From Streptomyces sp. NBC_00683 (lineage in GTDB: Bacteria; Actinomycetota; Actinomycetes; Streptomycetales; Streptomycetaceae), in contig NZ_CP109013.1 of the NCBI RefSeq assembly GCF_036226745.1, positions 5,084,001 through 5,148,000 on the forward strand: DNA of 64,000 nt, read 5' to 3'. The notes below the pieces were generated by a model that was not told where the DNA came from, did no database searches, and saw nothing but the letters and a program-made list of their open reading frames with translations. The position numbers and the translations under genes were made by a program. The number at the start of each line of letters is the position of its first letter. Within the stretch, counting starts at the first letter, position 1. Shown piece by piece: positions 44,014 to 55,035 of the stretch.

Positions 44014-44040
44014 ATGTCCACTTATGTCTAAGTGAGACAT
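44014..44040. other. A/T-rich hairpin between the two Rpf genes
   Basis: ATGTC-CACTTA-TGTC-TAAGTG-A-GACAT folds as an 11-bp stem with one bulge and a TGTC loop. It is 47 bp after the first Rpf stop. It is far richer in A/T than normal Streptomyces terminators. It may be a terminator, an operator, or part of the upstream control of rpfA. Confidence 0.5.
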
Positions 44041-44221
44041 GGGTCTCTTTGCGTCAACTCACGCTTCTCGTCCGCCCGGTTCGCCGATGACGCCTCCGAC
44101 CTGCGAAAACGATCCTTCGCCAGTTGCGGGTAAGGCCTGATTGTCCGTGATGTCCATCTTTGAATGTGGGGGTTGCCTATGTTTACGGTCGGAACCGCTC
44201 GCACCGCGGGCACCTTCGACC

Positions 44222-46745
<2,524 letters not shown>

Positions 46746-46790
46746 GCGCCCGGCAGCAGGAGCTGAGCCCCGCTTCGCGGCACCAGCCTC

Positions 46791-46835
46791 CGTCCGTCCC
46801 CGCACTCGGTCCCGTACCGTGTGCGGGGACGGACG
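46791..46835 (+). terminator. terminator of eno
   Basis: A perfect 15-bp stem (46791-46805 with 46821-46835) and 15-base loop lie 45 bp after the eno stop. Confidence 0.8.
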
Positions 46836-46854
46836 TGCGTAATGGGGAGGCGAG

Positions 46855-47325
46855 ATGGCCGGGAAGGACCGCGACCGGTTCTCCACCGCGACCAGGCTGC
46901 GGCTGCTCGGGGAGCAGACCGCGGCCCGCGTGTACCGGTCCCAGAACCGCCGCCAGGCCCGCCGCTCCCGGCTCACCGGCAGGGCCGCGTTCCTGGCTCT
47001 GATCGTCTGCTCCCTGGTCGTCGCCCTCGCCTACCCGATGCGGCAGTACATCTCCCAGCGCGACGAGATCGCCGATCAGGAGAGGCTCACGCAGGAGGCG
47101 CACCGGCGGACCGAGGAGCTGCGCGACGAGAAGGCGCGGCTCAAGGACGACGCGTACATCCGGCGACTTGCGCGTGAGCACCTCCACTACGTCTCGCCCG
47201 GGGAGACCGGTTATACGGTGATCGACCCGGACGCGGCCGAGGTGCGCCGCGGTGAACCGGGTGCGACGGGCAGGCCCTGGCACTCGAACCTCTGGGACGG
47301 CGTCGACAGCGCAGACCGCGGCTGA
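46855..47325 (+). CDS. DivIC / FtsB-like septum formation initiator
   Basis: A 156-residue bitopic membrane protein. A basic cytoplasmic N-terminus (about 1-45) is followed by one membrane helix (about 46-66: AFLALIVCSLVVALAYPM) and an extracytoplasmic coiled coil (about 67-105: QYISQRDEIADQERLTQEAHRRTEELRDEKARLKD). The DivIC signature YIRRLAREHLHYVSPGETGYTV comes next. DivIC/FtsB links FtsL and FtsQ in the division complex, used for sporulation septa in Streptomyces. GGGGAGG is just before ATG 46855. Order eno-divIC-DUF501-ppx is conserved in actinobacteria. Confidence 0.93.
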   Translation: MAGKDRDRFSTATRLRLLGEQTAARVYRSQNRRQARRSRLTGRAAFLALIVCSLVVALAYPMRQYISQRDEIADQERLTQEAHRRTEELRDEKARLKDDAYIRRLAREHLHYVSPGETGYTVIDPDAAEVRRGEPGATGRPWHSNLWDGVDSADRG

Positions 47326-47370
47326 CCCCGTCCCGTACACACAGACCGACCGATGACATTCAAGGCAGGC

Positions 47371-47901
47371 ATGGACACGCCCCCTCCGCAGACCGAATCC
47401 ACCGCGCCCACCGAGGCGGACATCGCCGCGTTCGAGCAGCAGCTCGGCCGGCCGCCGCGCGGGCTGCGCGCCATCGCGCACCGCTGCCCGTGCGGCAACC
47501 CGGACGTGGTCGAGACGCAGCCCCGTCTGGAGGACGGCACGCCGTTCCCGACGACGTTCTACCTGACCTGTCCGCGTGCCGCGTCCGCGATCGGCACGCT
47601 GGAGGCCAACGGGGTCATGAAGGAGATGACCGAGCGCCTCACGACGGACCCGGAGCTGGCCGCCGCGTACCGTGCCGCGCACGAGGACTACATCGCGCGT
47701 CGTGATGCCATCGAGGTCCTGGAGGGCTTCCCCAGTGCCGGCGGCATGCCGGACCGGGTGAAGTGCCTGCACGTGCTGGTCGGTCACTCGCTGGCGGCCG
47801 GGCCCGGCGTCAACCCGCTGGGCGACGAGGCCATCGCGATGCTGCCGCAGTGGTGGGCGAAGGGTCCGTGCGTGTCGCCGTGCGGCGACGAAGGGGCCTG
47901 A
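47371..47901 (+). CDS. DUF501 protein
   Basis: A 176-residue cytoplasmic protein of the DUF501 family. FEQQLGRPPRGLRAIAHRCPCGNPDVVETQPRL, FPTTFYLTCPRAASAIGTLEANGVM and MPDRVKCLHVLVGHSLAAGPGVNPLGDEA are typical. The CPCGNP and the K-C-L-H-x4-H-S residues could bind a metal. Function is unknown. ATG 47371 was chosen because AAGGCAGG precedes it. An in-frame ATG at 47353 adds six residues without a ribosome site. It lies between the DivIC-like gene and ppx. Confidence 0.9.
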   Translation: MDTPPPQTESTAPTEADIAAFEQQLGRPPRGLRAIAHRCPCGNPDVVETQPRLEDGTPFPTTFYLTCPRAASAIGTLEANGVMKEMTERLTTDPELAAAYRAAHEDYIARRDAIEVLEGFPSAGGMPDRVKCLHVLVGHSLAAGPGVNPLGDEAIAMLPQWWAKGPCVSPCGDEGA

Positions 47902-47951
47902 CCTCCCGCACCCCGGGGCTTCGGCCCCGCAACCCCGGCCCTCGAGAGGCA

Positions 47952-48018
47952 GGAGGGGCTCGGACGTACGTGCCGAGCCCTCCCGCGCTGGAGGAGCGGG
48001 TCCGGGGGCGGAGCCCCC
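47952..48018 (+). terminator. two hairpins between DUF501 and ppx
   Basis: A stem of GGAGGG(G)CTCGG with CCGAGCCCTCC (47952-47983, one bulged G, ACGTACGTG loop) is followed by GGGGGC-GGA-GCCCCC (48004-48018). The first probably ends the DUF501 transcript. The second sits 24 bp before the ppx start and may limit its expression. Confidence 0.6.
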
Positions 48019-48042
48019 GTAACCACCACCACAGGAGCTCCC

Positions 48043-48984
48043 ATGACCCGCGTTGCCGCCATCGACTGCGGTACCAACTCCATCCGCCTGCTCGTCGCCG
48101 ACGCGGACCCCGCGTCCGGAAGCTTCACCGAGCTCGACCGCCGGATGCAGATCGTGCGGCTCGGCCAGGGCGTCGATCGCACCGGCCGGCTGGCTCCGGA
48201 AGCCCTGGAGCGCACGTTCGCCGCCTGCCGCGAGTACGCCGCGGTGATCAAGGAGCTGGGCGCGGAGAGGATCCGCTTCGTCGCCACCTCCGCCTCCCGC
48301 GACGCGGAGAACAGCGACGCGTTCGTCCAGGGCGTCCTGGACATCCTGGGTGTCGAGCCCGAGGTCGTCAGCGGTGACCAGGAGGCGCAGCTCTCCTTCG
48401 ACGGCGCCACCAAGGAGCTGACGGGCAGCGACCATCTGGAGAAGCCCTATCTCGTCGTGGACATCGGCGGCGGCTCCACCGAGTTCGTCGTCGGCGACGA
48501 CGCCGTCCGCGCTGCCCGGTCCGTGGACGTCGGCTGCGTACGGATGACCGAGCGCCATCTCGTCGAGGACGGCACGGTCGTCGACCCGCCCACGCCCGGC
48601 CGGGTCGCCGCGATCCGCTCGGACATCGACGCGGCCCTCGACCTGGCCGAGGAGACCGTGCCGCTCGCCGAGGCGGCCACACTCGTCGGCCTGGCCGGCA
48701 CCGTCACCACCGTCGCCGCGATCGCGCTCGGTCTGCAGGAGTACGACTCCGAGGCGATCCACCACTCCAGGGTCTCCTTCGACCAGGTCCGGGACATCAC
48801 CGGACGGCTGCTCTCCTCGACGCACGAGGAGCGCGCGGCGATCCCCGCGATGCACGCCGGCCGGGTCGATGTGATCACCGCGGGAGCCCTTGTCCTGCTC
48901 GCGGTGATGGAACGGACCGGAGCGCGGGAGGTCGTCGTCAGTGAGCACGACATCCTCGATGGAATCGCCTGGTCGGCAGCGTGA
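48043..48984 (+). CDS. ppx: exopolyphosphatase / guanosine pentaphosphatase family protein
   Basis: A 313-residue Ppx/GppA ASKHA-fold enzyme. AIDCGTNSIRLLVAD is the phosphate-1 loop, FVATSASRDAEN contains the catalytic-Glu region, VVSGDQEAQLSFDGA and VDIGGGSTEF (phosphate-2) follow, and LAGTVTTVAAI (adenosine/third motif) comes later. It hydrolyses polyphosphate and/or pppGpp, linking phosphate and stringent responses. It is shorter than the 500-residue E. coli enzymes and equals the short actinobacterial Ppx forms. ACAGGAG lies about eight bases before ATG 48043. Confidence 0.94.
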   Translation: MTRVAAIDCGTNSIRLLVADADPASGSFTELDRRMQIVRLGQGVDRTGRLAPEALERTFAACREYAAVIKELGAERIRFVATSASRDAENSDAFVQGVLDILGVEPEVVSGDQEAQLSFDGATKELTGSDHLEKPYLVVDIGGGSTEFVVGDDAVRAARSVDVGCVRMTERHLVEDGTVVDPPTPGRVAAIRSDIDAALDLAEETVPLAEAATLVGLAGTVTTVAAIALGLQEYDSEAIHHSRVSFDQVRDITGRLLSSTHEERAAIPAMHAGRVDVITAGALVLLAVMERTGAREVVVSEHDILDGIAWSAA

Positions 48985-49107
48985 TCACAGCGCCGTGGGC
49001 CGATCGGTGAGATCACGCTCATGCGCACTCCGGCCTGCACCTTTGAGCCTCCCGGGGGCTCTTGGGGCCGGTTGGCGGAGGCCTCCGGCGGGGCGCCGCG
49101 ACGAACT

Positions 49108-49125
49108 TCGTGAACTTCTTCACAA
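49108..49125. promoter_or_regulatory. Rex operator-like box, distal
   Basis: TCGTGAACTTCTTCACAA matches the Rex consensus TTGTGAA-n4-TTCACAA at 13 of 14 fixed positions. It is about 310 bp upstream of ndh. Confidence 0.65.
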
Positions 49126-49380
49126 GGAATTCGGCTCCACTGGGTGAAGTTCGGCTCCCGAGGGGCCGTGCGTGCACCCCGCAGGGCCCCGATGCGGGGC
49201 TGCGGGGAGGTTTCGGGGGTGTGGCGCGCATGTGAAGCGGGGCGGTGGTTCGGCCCGGCCGGCGGCACAAGGGCCAGCTCACAAGCGGTGAACAACGTTC
49301 GCCGGAGTGTCGTGGTTCCCCTCCGGCGCCATGACCTGGGTCACGTGGGCGGCGAAGTGTAGCAGAGGGTGGCGCATACC

Positions 49381-49398
49381 TTGTGAAGGGGCTCACGA
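49381..49398. promoter_or_regulatory. Rex operator-like box, proximal
   Basis: TTGTGAAGGGGCTCACGA matches the Rex consensus at 12 of 14 fixed positions. It ends 34 bp before the ndh ATG, where bound Rex would block transcription. Confidence 0.6.
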
Positions 49399-49432
49399 GC
49401 GTGCCCCCCGAGGGGGGTGGATACTCGATGGC

Positions 49433-50818
49433 ATGAGCACCACGGAGCGTCCCAGGATCCTCGTTGTAGGCGGTGGGTACGTAGGCCTGTACGCAGCTCG
49501 TCGCATTCTGAAGAAGATGCGGTACGGGGAGGCGACCGTCACGGTCGTCGACCCTCGCTCGTACATGACGTACCAGCCCTTCCTCCCCGAAGCTGCTGCC
49601 GGCAGCATCTCGCCTCGGCATGTCGTCGTCCCGCTGCGACGCGTGCTGCCCAAGGCAGAGGTTCTCACCGGCCGTGTCACGACCATCGACCAGGACCGCA
49701 AGGTCGCCACGATCGCGCCGCTCGTCGGCGAGGCCTATGAGCTGCCCTTCGACTACCTGGTCATCGCGATGGGCGCGGTCTCCCGCACCTTCCCGATCCC
49801 CGGCCTCGCCGAGCAGGGCATCGGCATGAAGGGCATCGAGGAGTCCATCGGTCTGCGCAACCACGTCCTCGAGCAGCTGGACAAGGCTGACTCGACGACC
49901 GATGAGGACGTCCGCCGCAAGGCGCTGACGTTCGTCTTCGTGGGCGGCGGCTTCGCCGGCGCGGAGACCATCGGCGAGGTCGAGGACATGGCGCGCGACG
50001 CGGCGAAGTACTACACGAGCGTGAAGCGCGAGGACATGCGCTTCATCCTCGTCGACGCCGCCGACAAGATCCTTCCCGAGGTCGGCCCGAAGCTGGGCGC
50101 GTACGGCAAGGAGCACCTCGAGAGCCGCGGCGTGGAGATCTACCTCTCCACCTCCATGGACTCGTGCGTCGACGGCCACGTCGTGCTGAAGAACGGCCTC
50201 GAGGTCGACTCCAGCACGATCGTGTGGACGGCCGGCGTGAAGCCGAACCCGGCGCTGGCCCGCTTCGGTCTGCCGCTCGGTCCGCGTGGTCACGTCGACA
50301 CCTCCGAGAAGCTCCAGGTGCAGGGCACCGACTACATCTGGGCCGCGGGCGACAACGCCCAGGTTCCGGACCTGGTCGGCCGCAAGGCCGGCAACCCGAA
50401 CGCCTGGTGCCCGCCGAACGCCCAGCACGCACTGCGCCAGTCCAAGGTCCTCGGCGACAACGTCATCTCCGGCATGCGGGGCTTCCCGCAGAAGGAGTAC
50501 AGCCACGCCAACAAGGGTGCGGTCGCCGGTCTGGGCCTGCACAAGGGCGTCGCGATGATCGTCGTCGGCAAGGTGAAGATCAAGCTCAAGGGCCGTCTCG
50601 CCTGGTACATGCACCGTGGCTACCACGGCATGGCGATGCCGACCTGGAACCGCAAGATCCGGATCTTCGCCGACTGGACGCTCGCGATGTTCCTCAAGCG
50701 CGAGGTCGTCTCGCTCGGCGCCATGGAGACGCCGCGCGAGGAGTTCTACGAGGCCGCCAAGCCGCATCCCGCACCGGTCGCAGCCAAGGCCGAGGGTGAG
50801 AAGGCCAAGGCCTCCTAG
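49433..50818 (+). CDS. ndh: type II NADH dehydrogenase (NDH-2)
   Basis: A 461-residue single-subunit flavoprotein that passes electrons from NADH to menaquinone without pumping protons. The FAD motif VVGGGYVGLYAARRIL (about 12-27) and NADH motif FVFVGGGFAGAETIGEV (about 162-178) are Rossmann folds. WAAGDNAQVPD is the second FAD segment. The C-terminal part (about 395-440, WYMHRGYHGMAMPTWNRKIRIFADW) anchors the protein to the membrane. ATG 49433 has no clear Shine-Dalgarno sequence, so a leaderless mRNA is possible (ATACTC lies a few bases upstream). Two Rex-like boxes upstream suggest NADH/NAD+ control. It is followed by a strong terminator. Confidence 0.95.
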   Translation: MSTTERPRILVVGGGYVGLYAARRILKKMRYGEATVTVVDPRSYMTYQPFLPEAAAGSISPRHVVVPLRRVLPKAEVLTGRVTTIDQDRKVATIAPLVGEAYELPFDYLVIAMGAVSRTFPIPGLAEQGIGMKGIEESIGLRNHVLEQLDKADSTTDEDVRRKALTFVFVGGGFAGAETIGEVEDMARDAAKYYTSVKREDMRFILVDAADKILPEVGPKLGAYGKEHLESRGVEIYLSTSMDSCVDGHVVLKNGLEVDSSTIVWTAGVKPNPALARFGLPLGPRGHVDTSEKLQVQGTDYIWAAGDNAQVPDLVGRKAGNPNAWCPPNAQHALRQSKVLGDNVISGMRGFPQKEYSHANKGAVAGLGLHKGVAMIVVGKVKIKLKGRLAWYMHRGYHGMAMPTWNRKIRIFADWTLAMFLKREVVSLGAMETPREEFYEAAKPHPAPVAAKAEGEKAKAS

Positions 50819-50831
50819 TACCTGTACGTCA

Positions 50832-50875
50832 CCGAAGGGGTCGTCCGCCATCCGTGGTGCGGACGGCCCCTTCGG
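50832..50875 (+). terminator. terminator of ndh
   Basis: A 17-bp stem with one G-T pair (50832-50848 with 50859-50875) begins 13 bp after the stop. Confidence 0.85.
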
Positions 50876-51072
50876 CATGTCTCCGGCGCGCCAAGTAGAT
50901 GGGGTGTGCAAGTATTTTGCCGTTCCGTTGCCGTGGAGCGGGATGGCATGCCGGGCCGACGGCGTTGACGCAGGTGTACCCGGCGGTGACTCCGAGGTGT
51001 CGCCGCCCGGTTCAGGCACGTGTATATGCGAATTTAGGCACGTCGGGAAACACCACCACGGAGGTGTGCGCC

Positions 51073-52371
51073 ATGCCAGACGCCGCATCGCGGCTGACCG
51101 CTCTCGCCGAAGAGTTGCTGGGAGAACCCCTGGCCGTACGGATCCGGGCCTGGGACGGCAGCGAATCCGGGCCGCCGGGCGCGCCCGTCCTCGTCCTGCG
51201 CCACCGCCGCGCCGTGCGCCGGCTGCTCTGGAAGCCGGGCGAACTGGGCCTGGCCCGCGCCTGGGTGGCCGGTGAGATCGACATCGAGGGTGACCTCTAC
51301 GCGGCACTGAACCATCTGGCCGGACTCCTCTGGGAGCGGGGAGCCGACGCGAAGGACACCGTCCATCCGGTCCGTGACCCGAAGGTCCGCGCGTTCGCCC
51401 GGGGCCTCGTCCAGCTCGCCGGACCCTGGCCGCCGCCGCCTCCGCCCGCGGAGGAGGTCCGCCGCCGTTCCGGAGCGCTGCACACCAGGCGCCGCGACAA
51501 GGAGGCCATCAGCCACCACTACGACGTCGGCAATGATTTCTACGAACTGGTCCTCGGCCCGTCCATGGTCTACTCCTGCGCCTACTGGCAGGACGGCGGG
51601 ACGCTCGAGGACGCCCAGCGCGACAAGCTCGACCTCGTCTCCCGCAAGCTCGCGCTGAAGGAGGGCGACCGCCTGCTCGACGTCGGCTGCGGATGGGGCT
51701 CCATGGCCATCCACGCGGCCCGTGAGTACGGCGCCCGGGTCACCGGGATCACCCTCTCCACCGAACAGGCCGCCTTCGCCCGCAAGCGCATCGCCGAGGA
51801 GGGCCTCACCGACCGGATCGAGATCCGCGTCCAGGACTACCGGGACGTCAGGGACGGCCCGTACGACGCCATCTCGTCGATCGGCATGGCCGAGCACGTC
51901 GGTTCGGTCCGCTACCGCGAGTACGCCGAAGACCTCTACGCACTCCTCAGGCCCGGCGGCAGGCTGCTCAACCACCAGATCGCCCGCCGCCCCGAGAAGG
52001 ACGAGTCCGCCTACCACGTGGACGAGTTCATCGACGCGTACGTCTTCCCCGACGGGGAGCTCGCCCCGGTGGGCCGCACCGTCGCCACCCTGGAGGAGGC
52101 CGGCTTCGAGGTCCGGGACGTCGAAGCGATCCGCGAGCACTACGCGCTGACCCTGCGCCAGTGGGTCGCCAATCTGGAGAAGCACTGGAAGCAGGCGGTA
52201 CGGGTCACCTCGCCCGGACGCGCCAGGGTCTGGCGGCTCTACATGGCGGCCTCCGCGCTCTCCTTCGAGCACAACCGCATAGGCGTGAACCAGGTCCTCG
52301 CGGTACGTCCGCAGGAGGGCGGCCCCGCGGGCATGCCGCTGCGGGCCCGCGAGTGGCCGGCGTCGGGCTGA
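51073..52371 (+). CDS. cyclopropane-fatty-acid-synthase-like SAM methyltransferase
   Basis: A 432-residue enzyme of the CFA-synthase/mycolic-acid cyclopropanase group. The N-terminal domain (about 1-140) leads to KEAISHHYDVGNDFYELVLG, the family entry. The SAM loop is LLDVGCGWGSMAIHAA (about 196-211). The catalytic-type SSIGMAEHVG has the conserved Glu, and YALTLRQWVANLEKHW comes near the end. It adds a methylene or methyl group to unsaturated chains of membrane lipids (cyclopropane or 10-methyl forms). GGAGGTG lies seven bases before ATG 51073. It shares a strong bidirectional terminator with the convergent ABC permease. Confidence 0.93.
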   Translation: MPDAASRLTALAEELLGEPLAVRIRAWDGSESGPPGAPVLVLRHRRAVRRLLWKPGELGLARAWVAGEIDIEGDLYAALNHLAGLLWERGADAKDTVHPVRDPKVRAFARGLVQLAGPWPPPPPPAEEVRRRSGALHTRRRDKEAISHHYDVGNDFYELVLGPSMVYSCAYWQDGGTLEDAQRDKLDLVSRKLALKEGDRLLDVGCGWGSMAIHAAREYGARVTGITLSTEQAAFARKRIAEEGLTDRIEIRVQDYRDVRDGPYDAISSIGMAEHVGSVRYREYAEDLYALLRPGGRLLNHQIARRPEKDESAYHVDEFIDAYVFPDGELAPVGRTVATLEEAGFEVRDVEAIREHYALTLRQWVANLEKHWKQAVRVTSPGRARVWRLYMAASALSFEHNRIGVNQVLAVRPQEGGPAGMPLRAREWPASG

Positions 52372-52386
52372 CGGCCCGCGGGACAG

Positions 52387-52431
52387 ACGAAAGGGGCCGG
52401 TGTCCGTGTCGCGGACACCGGCCCCTTTCGT
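52387..52431. terminator. bidirectional terminator
   Basis: A perfect 20-bp stem (52387-52406 with 52412-52431) and 5-base loop lie between convergent genes. The arm ends give T-rich tails on both strands (CCCTTTCGT). Confidence 0.92.
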
Positions 52432-52440
52432 GCGGCGTGG

Positions 52441-54975
52441 CTACTCCGTCTTGATGGCCGTCAGCATGTTCAGCTTCGCGGCGCTGCGGGCCGGCCAGAG
52501 CGAGGCCAGGACGCCCACCAGAGCGGCGAGCACCAGGAAGATCCCGATCCGGTCCCAGGGCAGGACCAGCGCGTAGCCCGGGATGCTGCTCCGGATGGAC
52601 TCGCCGATGGCCCAGCCGAGGAACGAGCCGAGGCCGATGCCGATCAACGCGCCGAAGACGGAGATGACCACGGCCTCCAGCCGGACCATCCGCTTCACCC
52701 GGCGCCGGTCGAGGCCGATCGCGCGCAGCATGCCGATCTCGTGCTGCCGTTCGAAGACGGACATCGCCAGGGTGTTGACGACGCCGAGGACGGCGATGAT
52801 GAGCGCCATCGCGAGCAGGCCGTACAGGATGTTCAGCATCAGGTTGATCGTGCCGCCGAACTCGTCGCGGATGTCCTGCTGGTCCATCACGCTGATGGCA
52901 GGGTTCTCGCCGAGGGCGCCGAGCACGGCCTTCTCGTTGGCCTCGGTCGGGCCGCCGTCCATCTTCACGAAGATCTGCGGGATGTACGGCCTCACCTCGT
53001 GCGGGTTGACGACCGACGTGGAGACGAGGACGGGAGAGAGGAACTCGCTGTCCTTGAAGACGGCTCCGACCGTCAGGGTGCCCTTCTTCTTGTCGTCGAA
53101 GGTGACGGGCAGGCTGTCGCCGACCTTCCAGCCCTTGTTCTTGCTCGTCTTCTCGGCTACGGCGATCTGCCCCTGGCCGAGCGAGCCGATGCTGCCGCTG
53201 ACGACCTCGACGTTCAGGACCTTCTCGATGGCGCCGGGAGTCACCGCGGAGGCCGAGGCGAACTTGCCGTCGACTTCGAGGTACGAGGACTGCTGCGGCG
53301 AGACCGCAACGGCACCCGGGGCCTTCTCCAGGGCGGTCAGCGCGGACTGGTCCAGGTCGCCGCCGCTCGCCATCGAGACCATGTAGTCGGCCTTGATGTT
53401 GTCCGTGGTCATCTTGTCGAGTGCCGCGCCGACCGTGACACCGAGCACCGACAGACCGGTGACGAGGGTCAGGCCGATCGCCAGCGCCGAGGCGGTGGCG
53501 CCGGTGCGGCGCGGGTTGCGGACCGCGTTCTGTCCCGCCAGCTTGCCGGCGACCCCGAAGGGGCCGACGAGCAGCGGGCGGATGAGCGCGATGACGGGCC
53601 GGGACAGCAGCGGGATCAGGACGATGATGCCGATCAGCGCGAAGAACGCGCCGGCTGCGATGAGGATCCGGCCCTCGTCGCCGCCGCGGTCGGCGCCCGC
53701 CACGATGCCCACGGCACCGATCGCGGTGATGACCGCGCCGATGGAGTTCCGTACCACCAGGGACTTGGTGGTGGCCACCGCGTGGACGCTGCTCATCGCC
53801 GCCACGGGCGGGATCTTCGCGGCCCTGCGGCCGGGCAGCCAGGCGGCGAACATCGTGATCAGCACGCCGACGGCGAGTGCGGCGAGCACCGGTGTCGCCG
53901 ACAGCACCAGCGGTCCTCCGGGCACCTTCATGCCGAACGCGGCCATCCCCGAGCGCAGTCCGACCGCCAGACCGATGCCGAGGGCGAAACCGATCACCGA
54001 GGCGATCACGCCGACGATCGCGGCCTCGACGAGCACCGAGCGGGTGATCTGCCTGCGCGAGGCACCGACGGCGCGCATCAGCGCGAGCTCCTTGGTGCGC
54101 TGGGCGACCAGCATCGAGAAGGTGTTGGAGATCAGGAAGACACCGACGAAGAGCGCGATTCCGGCGAAGCCCAGCAGGACCTGCTTGAGGGCGCCGAGGC
54201 CCTGCTCGATGTCCTTCGCCTGCTGGTCGGCGAGCGCCTGGCCGGTCTGCGCCACGGCGCCCTCCGGCAGCAACGGCTCGACCGCGTCGAGGATCTTCGC
54301 GTCGGCGGCGCCGGGGGCGGCGGTGACGGTGAGTTCCTGGTAGTAGCCCGGCTTCAGGTACTGCTCCTGGGCCGCAGCCGTCTCGAAGAGCACGAGGCTG
54401 CCGCCCGCGTTCACCTCGCCGTCGTCGGTGGTGAAGACGCCGCTGAGGGTGAACTCCTTGACCGGCCCGTTGGTCGCGACCCGGACCCGGTCGCCGACCT
54501 CGTACTCGCCCTTGGCGGCGGTGCCCTTGTCCAGCGCGATCTGACCGGCGCTCAGCGGGCCCGAGCCGTCGGTGAAGTCGTAGGCGGCGTCCTTGCCGTC
54601 CTTGCCGGGGGCGAAGTTGGAGCCCTTGGGGCTGCCGAACGTGCCGCCGATGAGCTTGCCGTCGGGGTCCGCGACCCCGGCGAAGCCGTCGACACGGCCG
54701 TGCACGGCGGTGACGCCGTCCAGCCCGGCGATCCTGTCGAGCGTCTCCTGCGAGAGGCCGGGCTCCTTCTCGGCCGAGTTCGGGTCGGCGTACGAGGTGA
54801 CGGCGACCGCGACGTCGTCATAGCTCTTCGCGGACTGGCTGCGGAAGGCGTTGGAGAGGGTGTCGGCGAAGACCAGGGTGCCGGAGACGAAGGCGACGCC
54901 GAGCATGACGGCGAGCACGGTCATCAGCAGCCTGGCCTTGTGCGCGAGCACGTTGCGCAAGGCGGTACGGAGCAT
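52441..54975 (-). CDS. FtsX-like ABC permease with two extracytoplasmic domains, system 2
   Basis: An 844-residue permease with the same duplicated layout as the protein at 23498-26080: N-terminal helix, MacB-like extracytoplasmic domain (about 40-245), helices with FLISNTFSMLVAQRTKELALMRAVGASR, a middle helix pair, a second extracytoplasmic domain (about 520-700), and VVNTLAMSVFERQHEIGMLRAIGLDR before the last helices. ATG 54975 has AGGA upstream. It follows its ATPase by 60 bp. The two systems are paralogues with clearly diverged outer domains, so they probably handle different substrates. Confidence 0.94.
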   Translation of the reverse strand: MLRTALRNVLAHKARLLMTVLAVMLGVAFVSGTLVFADTLSNAFRSQSAKSYDDVAVAVTSYADPNSAEKEPGLSQETLDRIAGLDGVTAVHGRVDGFAGVADPDGKLIGGTFGSPKGSNFAPGKDGKDAAYDFTDGSGPLSAGQIALDKGTAAKGEYEVGDRVRVATNGPVKEFTLSGVFTTDDGEVNAGGSLVLFETAAAQEQYLKPGYYQELTVTAAPGAADAKILDAVEPLLPEGAVAQTGQALADQQAKDIEQGLGALKQVLLGFAGIALFVGVFLISNTFSMLVAQRTKELALMRAVGASRRQITRSVLVEAAIVGVIASVIGFALGIGLAVGLRSGMAAFGMKVPGGPLVLSATPVLAALAVGVLITMFAAWLPGRRAAKIPPVAAMSSVHAVATTKSLVVRNSIGAVITAIGAVGIVAGADRGGDEGRILIAAGAFFALIGIIVLIPLLSRPVIALIRPLLVGPFGVAGKLAGQNAVRNPRRTGATASALAIGLTLVTGLSVLGVTVGAALDKMTTDNIKADYMVSMASGGDLDQSALTALEKAPGAVAVSPQQSSYLEVDGKFASASAVTPGAIEKVLNVEVVSGSIGSLGQGQIAVAEKTSKNKGWKVGDSLPVTFDDKKKGTLTVGAVFKDSEFLSPVLVSTSVVNPHEVRPYIPQIFVKMDGGPTEANEKAVLGALGENPAISVMDQQDIRDEFGGTINLMLNILYGLLAMALIIAVLGVVNTLAMSVFERQHEIGMLRAIGLDRRRVKRMVRLEAVVISVFGALIGIGLGSFLGWAIGESIRSSIPGYALVLPWDRIGIFLVLAALVGVLASLWPARSAAKLNMLTAIKTE

Positions 54976-55035
54976 GGTGTTGTGTCCTGGGATGAGGGTC
55001 GGGAGGAGGGGGACGGGCAGCCGGCTACCAGCGGG

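Larger units (their letters stand above)
48985..49432. other. 448-bp intergenic region upstream of ndh
   Basis: No gene is supported. The region is unusually rich in inverted repeats. Two Rex-like boxes (49108-49125 and 49381-49398), a TGACC-TG-GGTCA palindrome (49332-49343) and a weak third Rex-like element (GTGAACAACGTTCGC, 49288-49302) are present. This points to a complex redox-regulated ndh promoter. Confidence 0.55.

Noticed and set aside
48985..49432. A possible small gene in the region upstream of ndh (frames at 49144-49362 and 48941-49147)
   Set aside because: The translations are Arg/Gly-rich without start-site support. The region is dense with regulatory inverted repeats.
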